Positions 47,717 to 58,437 of a DNA stretch of 64,000 bases are shown piece by piece (within the stretch, counting starts at the first letter, position 1; each line of letters opens with the position of its first letter). The notes under the pieces are model-generated. The model was not told the origin of the DNA. It made no database searches and saw only the letters and a program-made list of their open reading frames with translations. The stretch is from Luzula sylvatica. Taxonomy: Eukaryota; Streptophyta; Magnoliopsida; Poales; Juncaceae. A program made the translations under genes and the position numbers. The stretch spans positions 52,199,798 to 52,263,797 of the forward strand of contig OX326957.1 in assembly GCA_946800325.1 (NCBI GenBank). Reading direction: 5' to 3'.

Positions 47717-48109
47717 GGGGGTGGGTAAATTAATTGTTAATTGTGATATATTTGGATTAAAAATTATATAGATTTTGGTTAATTAGAGAATACACATAAA
47801 TATGTTCACTGATAAGTTATTTGTAGAATGACGCTAATTAAACTCAACCTAATTATTTGATTTGTAACTAAACTGAAAATTCATAATTTCATTGAATTAA
47901 AATTGAAACTAATTTCATGTCATTACATCATTGATGACGGCATCAAGAGATTTGGGGTGTGTTTTGGGTGCAAAAAATATTTTCCCAATCGAATTTACAA
48001 CAATTCATACCGACTTAAAAATTTGCCCTAAACTGAGTAAATCGATTCTCTGTTTCATATTCTCAGCCACGCTGCAGACAATTACAAGAACTTGCCTTCC
48101 TCCACCGCT
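47717..48109. other. 5' flank of the broken F-box copy
   Basis: A/T-rich DNA, then from about 47990 a duplicate of the F-box gene's 5' flank. Confidence 0.5.
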
Positions 48110-48207
48110 ATGGATTGGTCGGCGCTTCCTCCTGAGCTGATACATCTCATCTCCAAGAAGCTCTCTAACATCCCCGATTTCATCATCTTCCGCGCTGTCT
48201 GAAGAAA

Positions 48208-48550
48208 TGTTAATAAACCCAATCCCAATTAAATATTTAACAAGTTTAATTAACCCAAATAATTTTAGGAAAATATTATTTTAAGGAAAGAAGTTTAGGA
48301 AATAATTATGGGGCAGATTTTAATTATAAGGAAATTAGTTTAGGAAATAGTTTTTAAGGCAAGATTTAATTACTTGTATCTCAAGTTTATGGAGCCTGTA
48401 AATAGGGCTTGGATGGTTAGCAATAATATCATCAAATATCAATTAGAAAAGAGAGAAAGACTTGTAAGAGACTATTAGAATTAGAAAAGAGAGTTTTGTT
48501 TATTAGAAATTCCTATTATAAATCCATATTCGAATCTCGTATTACCAACA
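48208..48550 (+). repeat. 5' LTR of the copia element
   Basis: 343 bp, begins TGTTAATAAACCC and ends TATTACCAACA directly before the primer-binding site. Confidence 0.92.
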
Positions 48551-48566
48551 AATTGGTATCAGAGCG

Positions 48567-49471
48567 ATGGCGAATTCTGGGAGTGCTTTTGGCCATATAC
48601 CGCTAACTCGATTGACGAAGACGAATTACGAAGTATGTAGTATCCAGATGCGGCGTTACTCGGTGCGCAAAATATTTGGGAGATAGTCGAAGCTGGCTAC
48701 GTGGAACCGGTTGCCGAAACGGAGCAGACGGTAAACCAATTAAAAACAATGAAAGAGAAACGAGTGAAGGACAAGACCGCCCTGTACCTGTTGTACCAAG
48801 CTGTAGACGAGTCGGATTTTCAGAAGATTGCCGGCGCGAAAACTTCGAATGAAGCATGGGACACTTTGGAGAGAGTGTTCAAGGGTGCCGATCGAGTAAA
48901 GCAAGTGAGGCTTCAGACTTTGTGAGGCGAATTGGAGTCCATGATGATGAAGGAATCAGAAGGAGTGTGCGATTACATCTCGCGTGTACAAGGAGTGGCG
49001 AATCAGTTAAAGGGCAACGGAGAAGCTCTAACCGACGCAAGAGTTGTTGAGAAGATTCTACGATCTCTGACCGAGAAGTTCGAAAACGTGGTGTGTGCTA
49101 TTGAAGAGTCGAAAGATTTAGATCAAATGACCGTTGATGAATTTTTAGATTCACTCGAAGCACACGAGCAGCGAAAGAAAAAGAAGGAGAACGAGACACA
49201 GCAAGAAGCTCTTCAAGTCAAGGCGACCATAGATGAAGACAAGGCGATGTACGCTGAGAACAATCGAGGAAGAGGCCGCGGCCGTGGAGGTCGATTTGGT
49301 GGTCGAGGCAGAGGCGGAAACTATAACTCCGAAGAAAAGAAGCAACCGAATCAGCAAAATTGGCGCGGCCGAGGACGAGGTCGTGGACGAGGAAGCTGGT
49401 CGAGTCGAGCAAGTGTCGAGTGTTACAACTGCGGCAAGCCTGGACACTATGCGAAGGAGTGTTGGTCCTAG
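48567..49471 (+). pseudogene. Copia gag, broken
   Basis: Capsid region of the retrotransposon. The ATG at 48567 directly follows the primer-binding site (MANSGSAFGHIPLTRLTKTN). A frameshift near 48650 moves the homology to the frame continuing GAQNIWEIVEAGY. A TGA at 48923-48925 interrupts between LQTL and GELES, and the end has an RG-rich stretch and a zinc knuckle CYNCGKPGHYAKEC (about 49422-49463). A TAG at 49469-49471 follows the knuckle, where copia elements usually read on into protease. Confidence 0.88.
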
Positions 49472-52451
49472 AAAAAGGTAAAAAAAAATGCCAACCTAGT
49501 AAAGAAGGAGGAAAATGATGGTGTTCTCATGATGGCTCACAAAGACACCACATCAGAGAGCGATACGATCTGGTACCTCGACACCGGCGCAAGCAACCAC
49601 ATGTGCGGGCACAAACACTTTTTCGTAGAGATGAAGGAGCTAGACGATGGGCACGTGTCATTTGGAGATGCGTCAAAGGTCCAAGTGAAGGGCAAAGGTA
49701 AAATTCGATTCTATCATAAAGATGGTAAAGAAGGACATATCGAAAATGTCTATTACGTGCCTGAGATGAAGAGCAACATAATCAGCATGGGGCAACTATT
49801 GGAGAAAGGATACTCGGTTTTCATGAAAGATCGAACGATGCAGCTGAAGGACAAGCAAGGTCAATTAGTTGCGCGTGTTGAGATGGCGAAGAATCGAATG
49901 TTCAAGGTCAACCTGAGAAGTGTGCAGAAAATGTGTTTACGAGTCGACATGGAGGATAAAGCTTGGCTCTGGCATTTGCGGTTTGGACACTTGCACTATG
50001 GAGGCTTGCGAGAGTTGGCTAAGAAGGACATGGTGCACGGTCTACCAGATATGGACTACACGAGCAGATTTTGCGAATGTTGCGTACTCGGTAAACATGC
50101 AAGAGTCCCATTTCAGAAGAAGGCGAAATATGAAGCAGCAAACCCTCTCAAGCTGGTGCACACCGACATTTGTGGTCCGATCACACCGAAATCGTTTAGT
50201 GAGAAAAGGTATTTTATTACATTCGTTGATGATTACACTAGGAGGACCTGGGTTTATTTTTTGAAGGAAAAATCCGAGGCATTCGATGTGTTCAAGAGGT
50301 TCAAGGTGCTTGTCGAGAAGATGACCGGGCGATACATCAAAGCTTTGCGGTCAGATAGAGGCGGTGAGTACACGTCAACCGCATTTACGAGCTTTTGTGA
50401 GGAGCAAGGGATTAAGAGATTCTTGACTGCGCCATACTCGCCTCAGCAAAATGGTGTGGCCGAGAGGAAGAATCGGACCATTCTCGACATGGTTCGATCG
50501 ATGTTGAAGAGCAAAGGAGTGCCAAAAAAATTTTGGGCCGAGGCGGTACAGTGTGCGGTGTATGTAAAAAATCGATGTCCTCATTCGAAATTAGGCGAGA
50601 AAACACCTCAAGAAGCTTGGAGCAGTCAGAAACCGACAGTGTCGCATTTCAAGGTGTTCGGAAGTGTGGCATATGCACATGTACCGGATCAAAGGAGAAC
50701 GAAGCTCGATGATAAAAGCAAGAAGTTCGTGTTCATTGGATAAGACGAGAAAACGAAGGCATACAAGTTGTACGACCCGATTGAAAGAAAGGTTGTGGTG
50801 AGCCGAGATGTCCATGTGAATGAGAAGAGCGCATGGGACTGGAATAAGAAGTGCGAGATGGAGGATGAGGACGCCGAGTCAGATGAGTCCGAGAAAGAAG
50901 AATCCTCAGCTATTGTACCAACTAGCCCCGCAATACCTGAAGAAGAAGACGAGCCGAGACAGACGCGCACAAGGATACAAGAGTTGTACGATGCAACCAG
51001 TGAGGTACATCTTGTTTGTCTTTTGGCAGATGCGGAGAATATTTCCTTTGAAGAAGCCGTGAGAAACAAGAAATGGAAATCCGCGATGGATGAAGAGATT
51101 GGGGCTATCGAGAAAAACAAGACGTGGGACTTGGTCGAGTTACCAAAAGGATGCAGGCCCATAGGAGTCAAGTGGGTGTACAAGAAGAAGATGAATGCTC
51201 AAGGCGAGATCGAAAGGTACAAGACTCGATTGGTGGCGAAGGGGTATCGGCAACATGCCGGTATTGATTACGATGAGCTTTTTGCTCCTGTTGCGAGAAT
51301 GGAGACGATCCGACTTCTCATATCTCAAGCAGCTCAATTCAGAAATGCCAATTTCACGTCCATCTGGTAGATCGGCCACTTGAATTGAGCTGAGGATTCT
51401 TGTGCGCGTACAACTCTTGTAGGCTCACTGGTTGCATCGTACGTGAGGAAGAAGGAAAAAGACGTGTTGTTTGTTGCTCTCTATGTTGATGATCTGATTT
51501 TCATGGGGAGTAATGAGAAGATGGCGAAGGAATTCAAAGAAGAGATGACGCGAGAATTCGAGATGACAGATTTGGGTCTGATGAAATACTTCCTTGGCCT
51601 CGAAGTAAAACAAGGTGAGTCCGGAATTTTTGTATCGCAGGAGGCGTACGCGAAGAATATCTTGAAGATGTACAAGATGGAGGACAGCAACCCAGTGGCG
51701 ACCCCGATGGAGCTCGGTGCGAAACTCTCTAAATTTGAGGGAGGAGACAGAGTTGATCCGAGCAAATTTCGAAGTTTGGTTGGGAGCTTGCGGTACCTTA
51801 CTTGTACTAGGCCTGACATTGCGTATAGTGTTGGGGTGGTGAGTCGATTCATGGAGGAACCGAGACATTCACACTGGAAAGCGATAAAAAAGATTCTTTG
51901 GTACATTCGAGGTACGGAATCACTCGGTCTGTACTACTCGAGGACGGACAAATACAAGATGGTGGGTTACTCGGACAGTGATTGGTGTGGAGATGTTGAC
52001 GATCGAAAAAAGCACAGTAGGTTATGTGTTTTACATGGGAGATACTGCGTTTACGTGGCTTTCGAAGAAACAGCCAATAGTGACGCTATCGACGTGCGAG
52101 GCGGAATACGTGGCCGCATCGTGGTGTGTGTGTCATGCGACATGGTTAAGGAACTTGTTGCACGAGTTGAAGATGACGCAACACGAGGCGACTGAGATAC
52201 GAGTCGACAATAAATCCGCAATCGAGCTAGCAAAGAATCCGGTCCATCATGAGAGGAGTAAGCACATTGATGTGCGTTTTCATTTCATTCGAGAGCAGGT
52301 GAAGAAAGGCGATATGCGAATGATTCATGTGGCGAGCCAGGATCAGGTAGCAGACATATTCACGAAGCCGCTTCCGACAGCGCTGTTCGAGAACTTCAAG
52401 ACGATGATCGGGATGAAGAACAGGCTTGAGCTTAAGGGAGGAATTTGTTAA
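49472..52451 (+). pseudogene. Copia pol, broken
   Basis: Protease with WYLDTGASNHM (about 49571-49603), GAG-pre-integrase HLRFGHLHYGGLREL, and the integrase core with HTDICGP, FVDDYTRRTW and the late YSPQQNGVAERKNRT block. A TAA at 50741-50743 ends this frame. The next frame (50768-51370) carries the start of the reverse transcriptase ([40 protein letters not shown]). From 51331 the sequence is rearranged and the central palm is missing. It resumes at about 51440 with ALYVDDLIFMG and runs to a +1 frameshift in an A run near 52007-52012. RNase H with CEAEYVAAS, DNKSAIELAKNPVHHERSKH and DIFTKPL ends at 52451. Confidence 0.92.
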
Positions 52452-52788
52452 TAAGCCCAAGCCCAATTAAATATTTAACAAGTTTAATTAGCCCAAATAA
52501 TTTTAGGGAAATATTATTTTAATGAAAGAAGTTTAGGAAATAATTATGGGGAAGATTTTAATTATAAGAAAATTAGTTTAGAAAATAGTTTTTAAGGCAA
52601 GGTTTAATGTCTTGTATCTCAAGTTTATGGAGCCTGTAAATAGGGCTTGGATGGTTAGCAATAATATCATCAAATATCAATTAGAAAAGAGAGAAAGACT
52701 TGTAAGAGACTATTAGAATTAGAAAAGAGAGTTTTGTTTATTAGAAATTCATATTATAAATCCATATTCGAATTCCGTATTACCAACA
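52446..52788 (+). repeat. 3' LTR of the copia element
   Basis: 343 bp, same length as the 5' LTR. Differences by eye are all substitutions, most of them A/G and C/T changes. Confidence 0.92.
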
Positions 52789-53430
52789 AGAAATGGCGCT
52801 TCTCCGTCCTGATATCCGATCCTCCACCACATTTTCCGTTGTTTTTCGAGAATCATGATTTCGTAGATGCTAATCTCCGCTGGTAAAGTCTATACTATTC
52901 ACGTTTCTTTTCCCAGTGGAATGTGGGTCAAGGGGATCTTCACACGATTACCTCCTTACATTTCGCTGGAGAAGTGTGGCATTTTCTCTCCTTATCTCCC
53001 ATTTCTGGGGATCAAAAGACCTTCTGCAGTCTGGATCAGTCCAGATGCTATCAATCCCGAGGATTATTTGGTTGCTATACATGGAAACAAAGTAAAACCA
53101 AAGACTCAGTTGATGATCTTCGATCGAATTGGGAACAATAGTAATCGATTCACCATAGATAGAGGCTCGTGTAGGAGTTGTTGACGTTACAAGGGGATGT
53201 ATCTCGCTCTTCGCTTGATATGCAAGGAAATCGAGGTTTTCGATATCGCAACTCAAACTTTACAGTTCGTAATATCGCCGCCCGAAACCGAAGGCCCGTT
53301 TTCAATTGACACAAATCACCAATTTGGTAATTATGTGCTTTGTAGGTATGATATTGAGACGGAGACGGCTGAAGCGCTTTCTTGCCCTTTTGTTAATGGG
53401 GGTAGTTGGTTCGTGCCTAGTTTGCGTTAG

Positions 53431-54240
53431 TTGTGATAAAAAAAAAGATCGCTCTCGTCATGGGAATAGGGATTTACCATTCAATTAATTGACACAAATC
53501 ACCAATTTGGTAATTGCACTACTTGTTAAATCATCAATCTCAAAAGCTGATATAAATTATGTTTATTTTCCTTTGCTGTGAAGTTGAGAAGCATAATTTG
53601 AGGACATTTTGTTTCTTAATTTAAATTTTAATGTTTCTTAATTTGAGGACATTTTGATATGTGGTTGATATGTTCAAAATCAACAACTAAGCCAACATAA
53701 GCTGTGAAATTATTTGAATCCATACAGGACCAATGATACTTTTTTTTTTGAAAAAGGACCAATGATACTTTATAATGAACAAGTCTCAAATGTAAGTGTC
53801 AAAACATTCATAAATTCACAGACTAAACATCTTTGCAAAATTGACAAGTCTTCAAGTATCATTGCACTAGTTTCCTAACAAAAACTAAAAGATGGTATCG
53901 ATTATCATTATTTGCAAATTTACTTTACTATAAAATTCCAAAGCATAAGGACAATAAATTGGAATGAAAATTCATAAAATTAGACTGAAATATAACAAGG
54001 AGGCCACACTAGCTGATCATCTATGATCTATCTAAAGTCTTGTAAGGATATTCCTGATATTTGACATTTTGAAAAGATATTCAAACCAGAGATGATATTT
54101 TGGTATTTTGTAGGGGTACACCGTACATGTCAAATTCCATGGTACACAAAGTCAATATAATCTTTGAGATTATATTATAGGAAAAAAATGTGATTTAATT
54201 AATTAACATATCCAATGTCCAAAACGAACGCCTATTGGCT
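53431..54240. other. 3' flank of the broken F-box copy and intergenic DNA
   Basis: The first part resembles the 3' flank of the intact F-box gene (GATATGTTCAAAATCA). A direct repeat GGACCAATGATACTTT (about 53729-53771) and a minisatellite-like stretch at 54030-54128 follow. No gene seen. Confidence 0.45.
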
Positions 54241-56019
54241 AAGAGTATTTGACAAAATGAAATAAACGTGGGTTAGTTTAACTTATAACTCGATGCATTG
54301 TATTTGTAATCTCCTTATCGTTGTCCTCTTTACTTGTAAAATATATCTATAAGTACGGCAGCCTTTCTGATAGATACACTTTTTTTTGTCGTACTTCATT
54401 TTCCTTCTACTTGTACGTCCTTCAATTATTGGTGGTACCGGTTTATCTGGTTTTGTACCGTTTGATATGGAAATTTCAGAGTTCATGTAAATTATTGGTC
54501 CTGCTTAATAAAAGCTATTTATTTACTCACTATCAATCATTTAAATTAACAAGATATTTGAGTAATTATCAATTATATGTTTCATTCTTTTTCTCCTTTT
54601 GTTAATTTAATTAATGGGTAGCCCAAAATACCTAATTAATTTTAATAAAAAAAAACAAAAACAAAATATGTAATTAATTGATGAAATGGGTAGGACTTGG
54701 TTGTTTCTAGTGCATTGTTTCGTTGAATTGAATGTACCAATACAATATTCTAAAGTTTCTCCTGTTATACATCGGTTGAAATATCAATTGCAAAATCAAA
54801 ATATTAAAGAATACAAACATAATTTACAAGATGAAACTATTAATATTCACTGATCTTCTTATTTCAAATCCAAAATATTTAAATTCAAATTTCTCTTACT
54901 ACAATAAATACTGGCAAGAGGCAGATAGATGCTTGGACACATGCACTGTGATGCCAAGGCTCATCCTCATCAAACCTTCAATAAAGTCCACAAAACTTTG
55001 TAATTTGTTTTATAATGATCCAATTGATCATTTCTTTTAAGGAACATCAAGCATGACCTTTTTTTTGTTTTAAAATTTGTAATATCTTTTCATAGACTTT
55101 AAAATTGAAACGATACCGAGACGATTAACATGACCTGGATGACACGATCAATTGACTCACTATTATAGAATCTATCGCTAAAAATACAACAAAACCGTCA
55201 CTAAAGTTATCAGCGACATGACCCGTTGCTAAAAGTAACATCACTGTTGCTCATCATCGACGATGACCCGTCGCTAAAATTCAACAGTGGCGGGGGTAAA
55301 AACAATGGTTTTATTTCAGGGCCAGTTCATCGCTAAAGGTCAAGAACGAGGGTCCGTCGCTATTGACATTTAGTAACGGTTTATTATCAGCGACCGCTAG
55401 TAACTATTGGTCTTTAGCAGCGATTTATTATCAGCGACAGTCCGTTGCTATTGACTTATTTTTTCAGTATTTTTTTTTCAAAAAAAATAAAAAAATATAT
55501 ATAAAAAGAAAATTATCTATTAAGTTTTTACTTCTCTGCTAAGTAAACACTTCGCTTCATATTACCTCATACTTTCTTTATTTGTCTATTTAGTTTTTTA
55601 CTTGAGTATTAAGTTTCTTAACCATTAATTATTTCCAATCAAAAAAATTAATTAATTGTTTAGCAGAAAAAGAAAATCAAGATTATTATCATCTTATATT
55701 GTAACGACATACTCAATGCACACAAGGGATAAAACTAAGTTTGATTCTCTATGCCTTGACCAAGCCACATAGTTATCCTTTTTTCTATGAGCTAGTTGCA
55801 TCCCTGTTAATAATAAATCTAGAACGTGTAACCCTAATCTTATAATTTCTCTCCAAAGTCAATGGCCGTGTCATGTGTAAATTAACAATACATATACAAG
55901 CAATCTAATACCCATTGTAAATTAGTAATACATATACAAGCAATCTAATACCAAATCTTATCATATCTTTTCTTCAAAAAAAATACTTCTCCATTATTCT
56001 TCAACTCTCATATAGGAAG
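54241..56019. repeat. Duplicated 5' flank of a DUF1442 gene
   Basis: Matches 62360-63401 in ordered blocks: TGACAAAATGAAATAAA, TTGTAAAATATAT-TAAGTAC, CAAACCTTCAATAAAGT, CACAAAACT followed by TAATTTGTTTTATAAT, GCACACAAGGGAT, AAACTAAGTTTGAT and AATACATATACA. The block at 55158-55470 is an insertion with no counterpart at the second locus. Confidence 0.7.
55158..55470 (+). mobile_element. CACTA-type transposon end fragment
   Basis: Starts CACTATTATAG and is filled with subterminal words of the type TAGCGACGG/CCGTCGCTA and TCAGCGAC in both directions, the usual layout of En/Spm (CACTA) ends. I cannot find the opposite TAGTG end, so this is a fragment or a strongly decayed element. Confidence 0.55.
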
Positions 56020-56598
56020 ATGAAGATGGCATGGTGTCCCGAGACAGCCTCGAAAGCATTCATAGAAGGCATTCGAATCCTCGCCCCCGAAAAGCAAAAC
56101 CTCAAGGAAACCGATGCAGCCGAGCTCATCTCGACCATGGCTGGTGGTTGGAAAGCACAACTCATAATTGATGTGCAATCAAGATATATCGACAAGACTA
56201 TGAGTCTCGCGTTGATGACGGCTGCTAAACACACAAATGGTCGATATGTCAGCCTATCGGATGATCAGTTGGAGGTTATGAGACAGCTAAAAGGGGTAGA
56301 TTTTTTAGTGATCGATGGGAGAAGAAAGGATGCCGGGTTGGTGATAAAGGAGGCCAGACCGGGCCCGAGAGGCATGGTGGTTGTAAGATACAATGCGAAA
56401 AGAAATGGAGGGGTCTTGGAAGCAGTCATTGGCGTTGGAATGAGAGTTGTTAAGTCGATGTTTCTGCCTATCGGAGAAGGGGTGGAAGTGGTGCATGTTG
56501 GTGTCGGCAAGGGACCGAGTTTGGTGAGAAATGGACAGAGCCGGTGGATCAAACATATTGATCAGCGTACAGGAGAAGAACATTTGTTTCGACGTTAA
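56020..56598 (+). CDS. DUF1442 protein, intronless short copy A
   Basis: Single exon, 192 residues. The opening MKMAWCPETASKAFIEGIR corresponds to MTWSIENATKAYLQTLK of the copy at 34527-35248; a start at the second ATG (56026) is possible. AELISTMAGGWKAQLIIDV, MSLALMTAAKHTNGR, GVDFLVIDGRRKD, MVVVRYNAKRN, FLPIGEGVEVVHVGVG and the C-terminal SRWIKHIDQRTGEEHLFRR follow the family order. About 25 residues on either side of the family's intron position, including the VEFIIGDA block, are absent. No stop or frameshift is seen, so it may be a functional shortened form. Confidence 0.82.
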   Translation: MKMAWCPETASKAFIEGIRILAPEKQNLKETDAAELISTMAGGWKAQLIIDVQSRYIDKTMSLALMTAAKHTNGRYVSLSDDQLEVMRQLKGVDFLVIDGRRKDAGLVIKEARPGPRGMVVVRYNAKRNGGVLEAVIGVGMRVVKSMFLPIGEGVEVVHVGVGKGPSLVRNGQSRWIKHIDQRTGEEHLFRR

Positions 56599-57389
56599 TT
56601 TTGATTATCATTGTTTTGTTTTTATTGTGTTAATTTTCTCATTTTTTACTATCATTGTTCTTCGAGAATTTTAAGATAATAATGATGAATCATGTAAACC
56701 AGTGACGGATCTTGAGTAAAATCGACGGGGAACCTTGATAAGTTACTAAATTGTTAAAAACTTTCCAAAAAATTTAGAGGAGCTGTTCATATATAAATAT
56801 CAGTTTCAATCAAAAAAATTTACCACACCTTTATTTGGCATCCATATCTAAGGACAATTCTACACATCCATAACCAAACCACCGAAATCATCCCGAGATC
56901 ATTATTTACTTGTACGTGAGAAAACAAATTGAGATGGGACCCACTGAATTATTACCATATAAATGTCTTCGGTGGTATTTCTGTAAAATTCTTCTGGACT
57001 TTTAGAGTTTTTCCCATATCTAATCCTTCTATCGCAGTATGAATGAATCAAAAGACATGACAAACCCAACTTAAGCTGGGGATAAAAGAATTCGTGTCAT
57101 TATGATTATTTATTGTTAGTATTGACCATTTGATTTTGTAATTTAATTTTGTAACGTTATTTCATTAATATATATATTGATTTTATATTTGTTTTTTCTA
57201 ATACATATACATTGCATATATATTGTGTGGTCATTTTATTTTGAACCGTTTGATATTATAATGAGGTTTTGATTTCATTTTAAAAAATGGGTCTATGATA
57301 AGAAAATAGGTCTATAGTAGCACTTTCCATATTTAGTAATTTATGTATCATTACTTACCAATAATTTTTAAATGATCTTCTTGAGCCAT
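56599..57389. other. Intergenic, with a small MITE
   Basis: 56862-56995 looks like a MITE: CAATTCTACACATCCATAACC and an opposite-strand AGAATTTTACAGAAATACC, both followed by ACCGAA. At 57288-57310 there is a partial relative of the MITE at 45954. No gene seen. Confidence 0.45.
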
Positions 57390-58437
57390 GGCATATTTGA
57401 TTTTTTAAATTAGCTCCGTGCCAATAAATTCGAACGATTCATATTGAATAGAATGTCCTCGTATGCAAAGTATTGTTAATTTTTTTGACACACAAATTTG
57501 ACATGGTTCAAATTGGGTTAGATAGATAATGAGATTATCTAGAACTTTCATATAGAAATATATTTCATTTGAGCGAAGTATAAGTGTCGTTTTAACGGAA
57601 TACCGAAAGTGTGCGACTATTTGACATATAGTTAGTAAAACGTTCGTAACTTTCGTATCCAAACTCCAATTGGGCCAGATCCAATTGGGTTGGAAAGATA
57701 ATAAGATTATCTAGAACTTTCGTGAATATTCAAAGTCGGTTGAAATGATTTAATATTTTCGTTTCATCAGAATACTGAAAGGGTGTCTGCAGTTTTCTGT
57801 CTGAAAATGTGTATATGAGATATACATACCTTTTGACCCATCTTTATCCTATGTGATATAAATAGGATTTTCTCTCTCTCTCTCTCAGACCAGATCATTC
57901 AGTCCAATTGATTCTAATCAATAGAATTATCCAGAAATAGAGAGTCATCTTTCAGAGAGTGAAAGAATGCGAAGAGAGAAAACCGAGAAAAAGAGTTTTT
58001 CTCGGAATAGAAAATCTATCTAATCAAGCAAGTTCGCCGGTGCTTCGTCTAGGCAGTTGCATCCGCGACCGACGTATTCCGACTCAAGGTGGATACACGT
58101 AGAGGGGCGACACTTGTGGCTCTTCGATTGTGATCAAACCGAAGGAGCAAAACTGTTGGCTGTGGAAAAGTGTGGACGTGGGACGCACGAAAGACAACCG
58201 GAGGAGTGTCAAGACGGTGGGAGACGTGTGGTATGGGACACACGGGCTAGTCACCAACGTGACACCGGAGAAGGAAAGGATGCGAGCGATCAACCCTTCG
58301 AGTGCAATCAATTTTGCACTGGTAATCGTCTATCCTTCTATTGCATCGTACCCTCGAAGTCATGGCGTGATCTTGGATTTTGGGAACCGGGCCGGGACTT
58401 CATATCCGCTGCGCGGGCCCGGGGACGGGTGAATTCC
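57390..58437 (+). repeat. Second, 5'-shortened copy of the solo-LTR family
   Basis: Follows 24189-25252 closely, with shared blocks: TCAAATTGGGTTAGATAGAT, GAACTCCAATTGGGCCAG-like, AATACTGAAAGG, TATAAATA (57857-57864), CAGAAATAGAGAGTCATCTT, AGTTCGCCGGTGCTTCGTCT and TATCCGCTGCGCGGGCCCGG. It ends GGGTGAATTCCCAACA. I do not find the TGAAGG start or a target duplication. The plus-strand frame 58057-58578 over it is not supported as a gene. Confidence 0.7.

Larger units (their letters stand above)
48208..52788 (+). mobile_element. Ty1/copia LTR retrotransposon, degenerate
   Basis: Two 343-bp LTRs (48208-48550, 52446-52788), both TGTTAATAA...ACCAACA, flanked by the 5-base duplication AGAAA (48203-48207, 52789-52793). 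The primer-binding site TGGTATCAGAGC (48554-48565) fits initiator tRNA-Met; a purine tract AAGGGAGGAATT precedes the 3' LTR. The order gag, protease, integrase, reverse transcriptase, RNase H is that of Pseudoviridae/copia. Stops, frameshifts and a rearranged reverse transcriptase make it non-autonomous. The LTRs differ at about 14 positions by eye. Confidence 0.95.
48110..53430 (+). pseudogene. F-box/DUF295 copy split by a copia retrotransposon
   Basis: 48110-48207 matches the first 33 codons of the F-box gene at 39135 (MDWSALPPELIHLISKKLSN) and stops at TGA where the intact gene has TGC. 52789-53430 continues the same gene after the retrotransposon, from the AAATGGCG block on. It has frameshifts, a TGA at 53182-53184 and a deletion that removes most of the DUF295 middle, but keeps the final CRYDIETETAEALSCPF block. 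The stop next to the insertion point is not caused by the insertion itself, so the copy may already have been dead. Confidence 0.92.
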
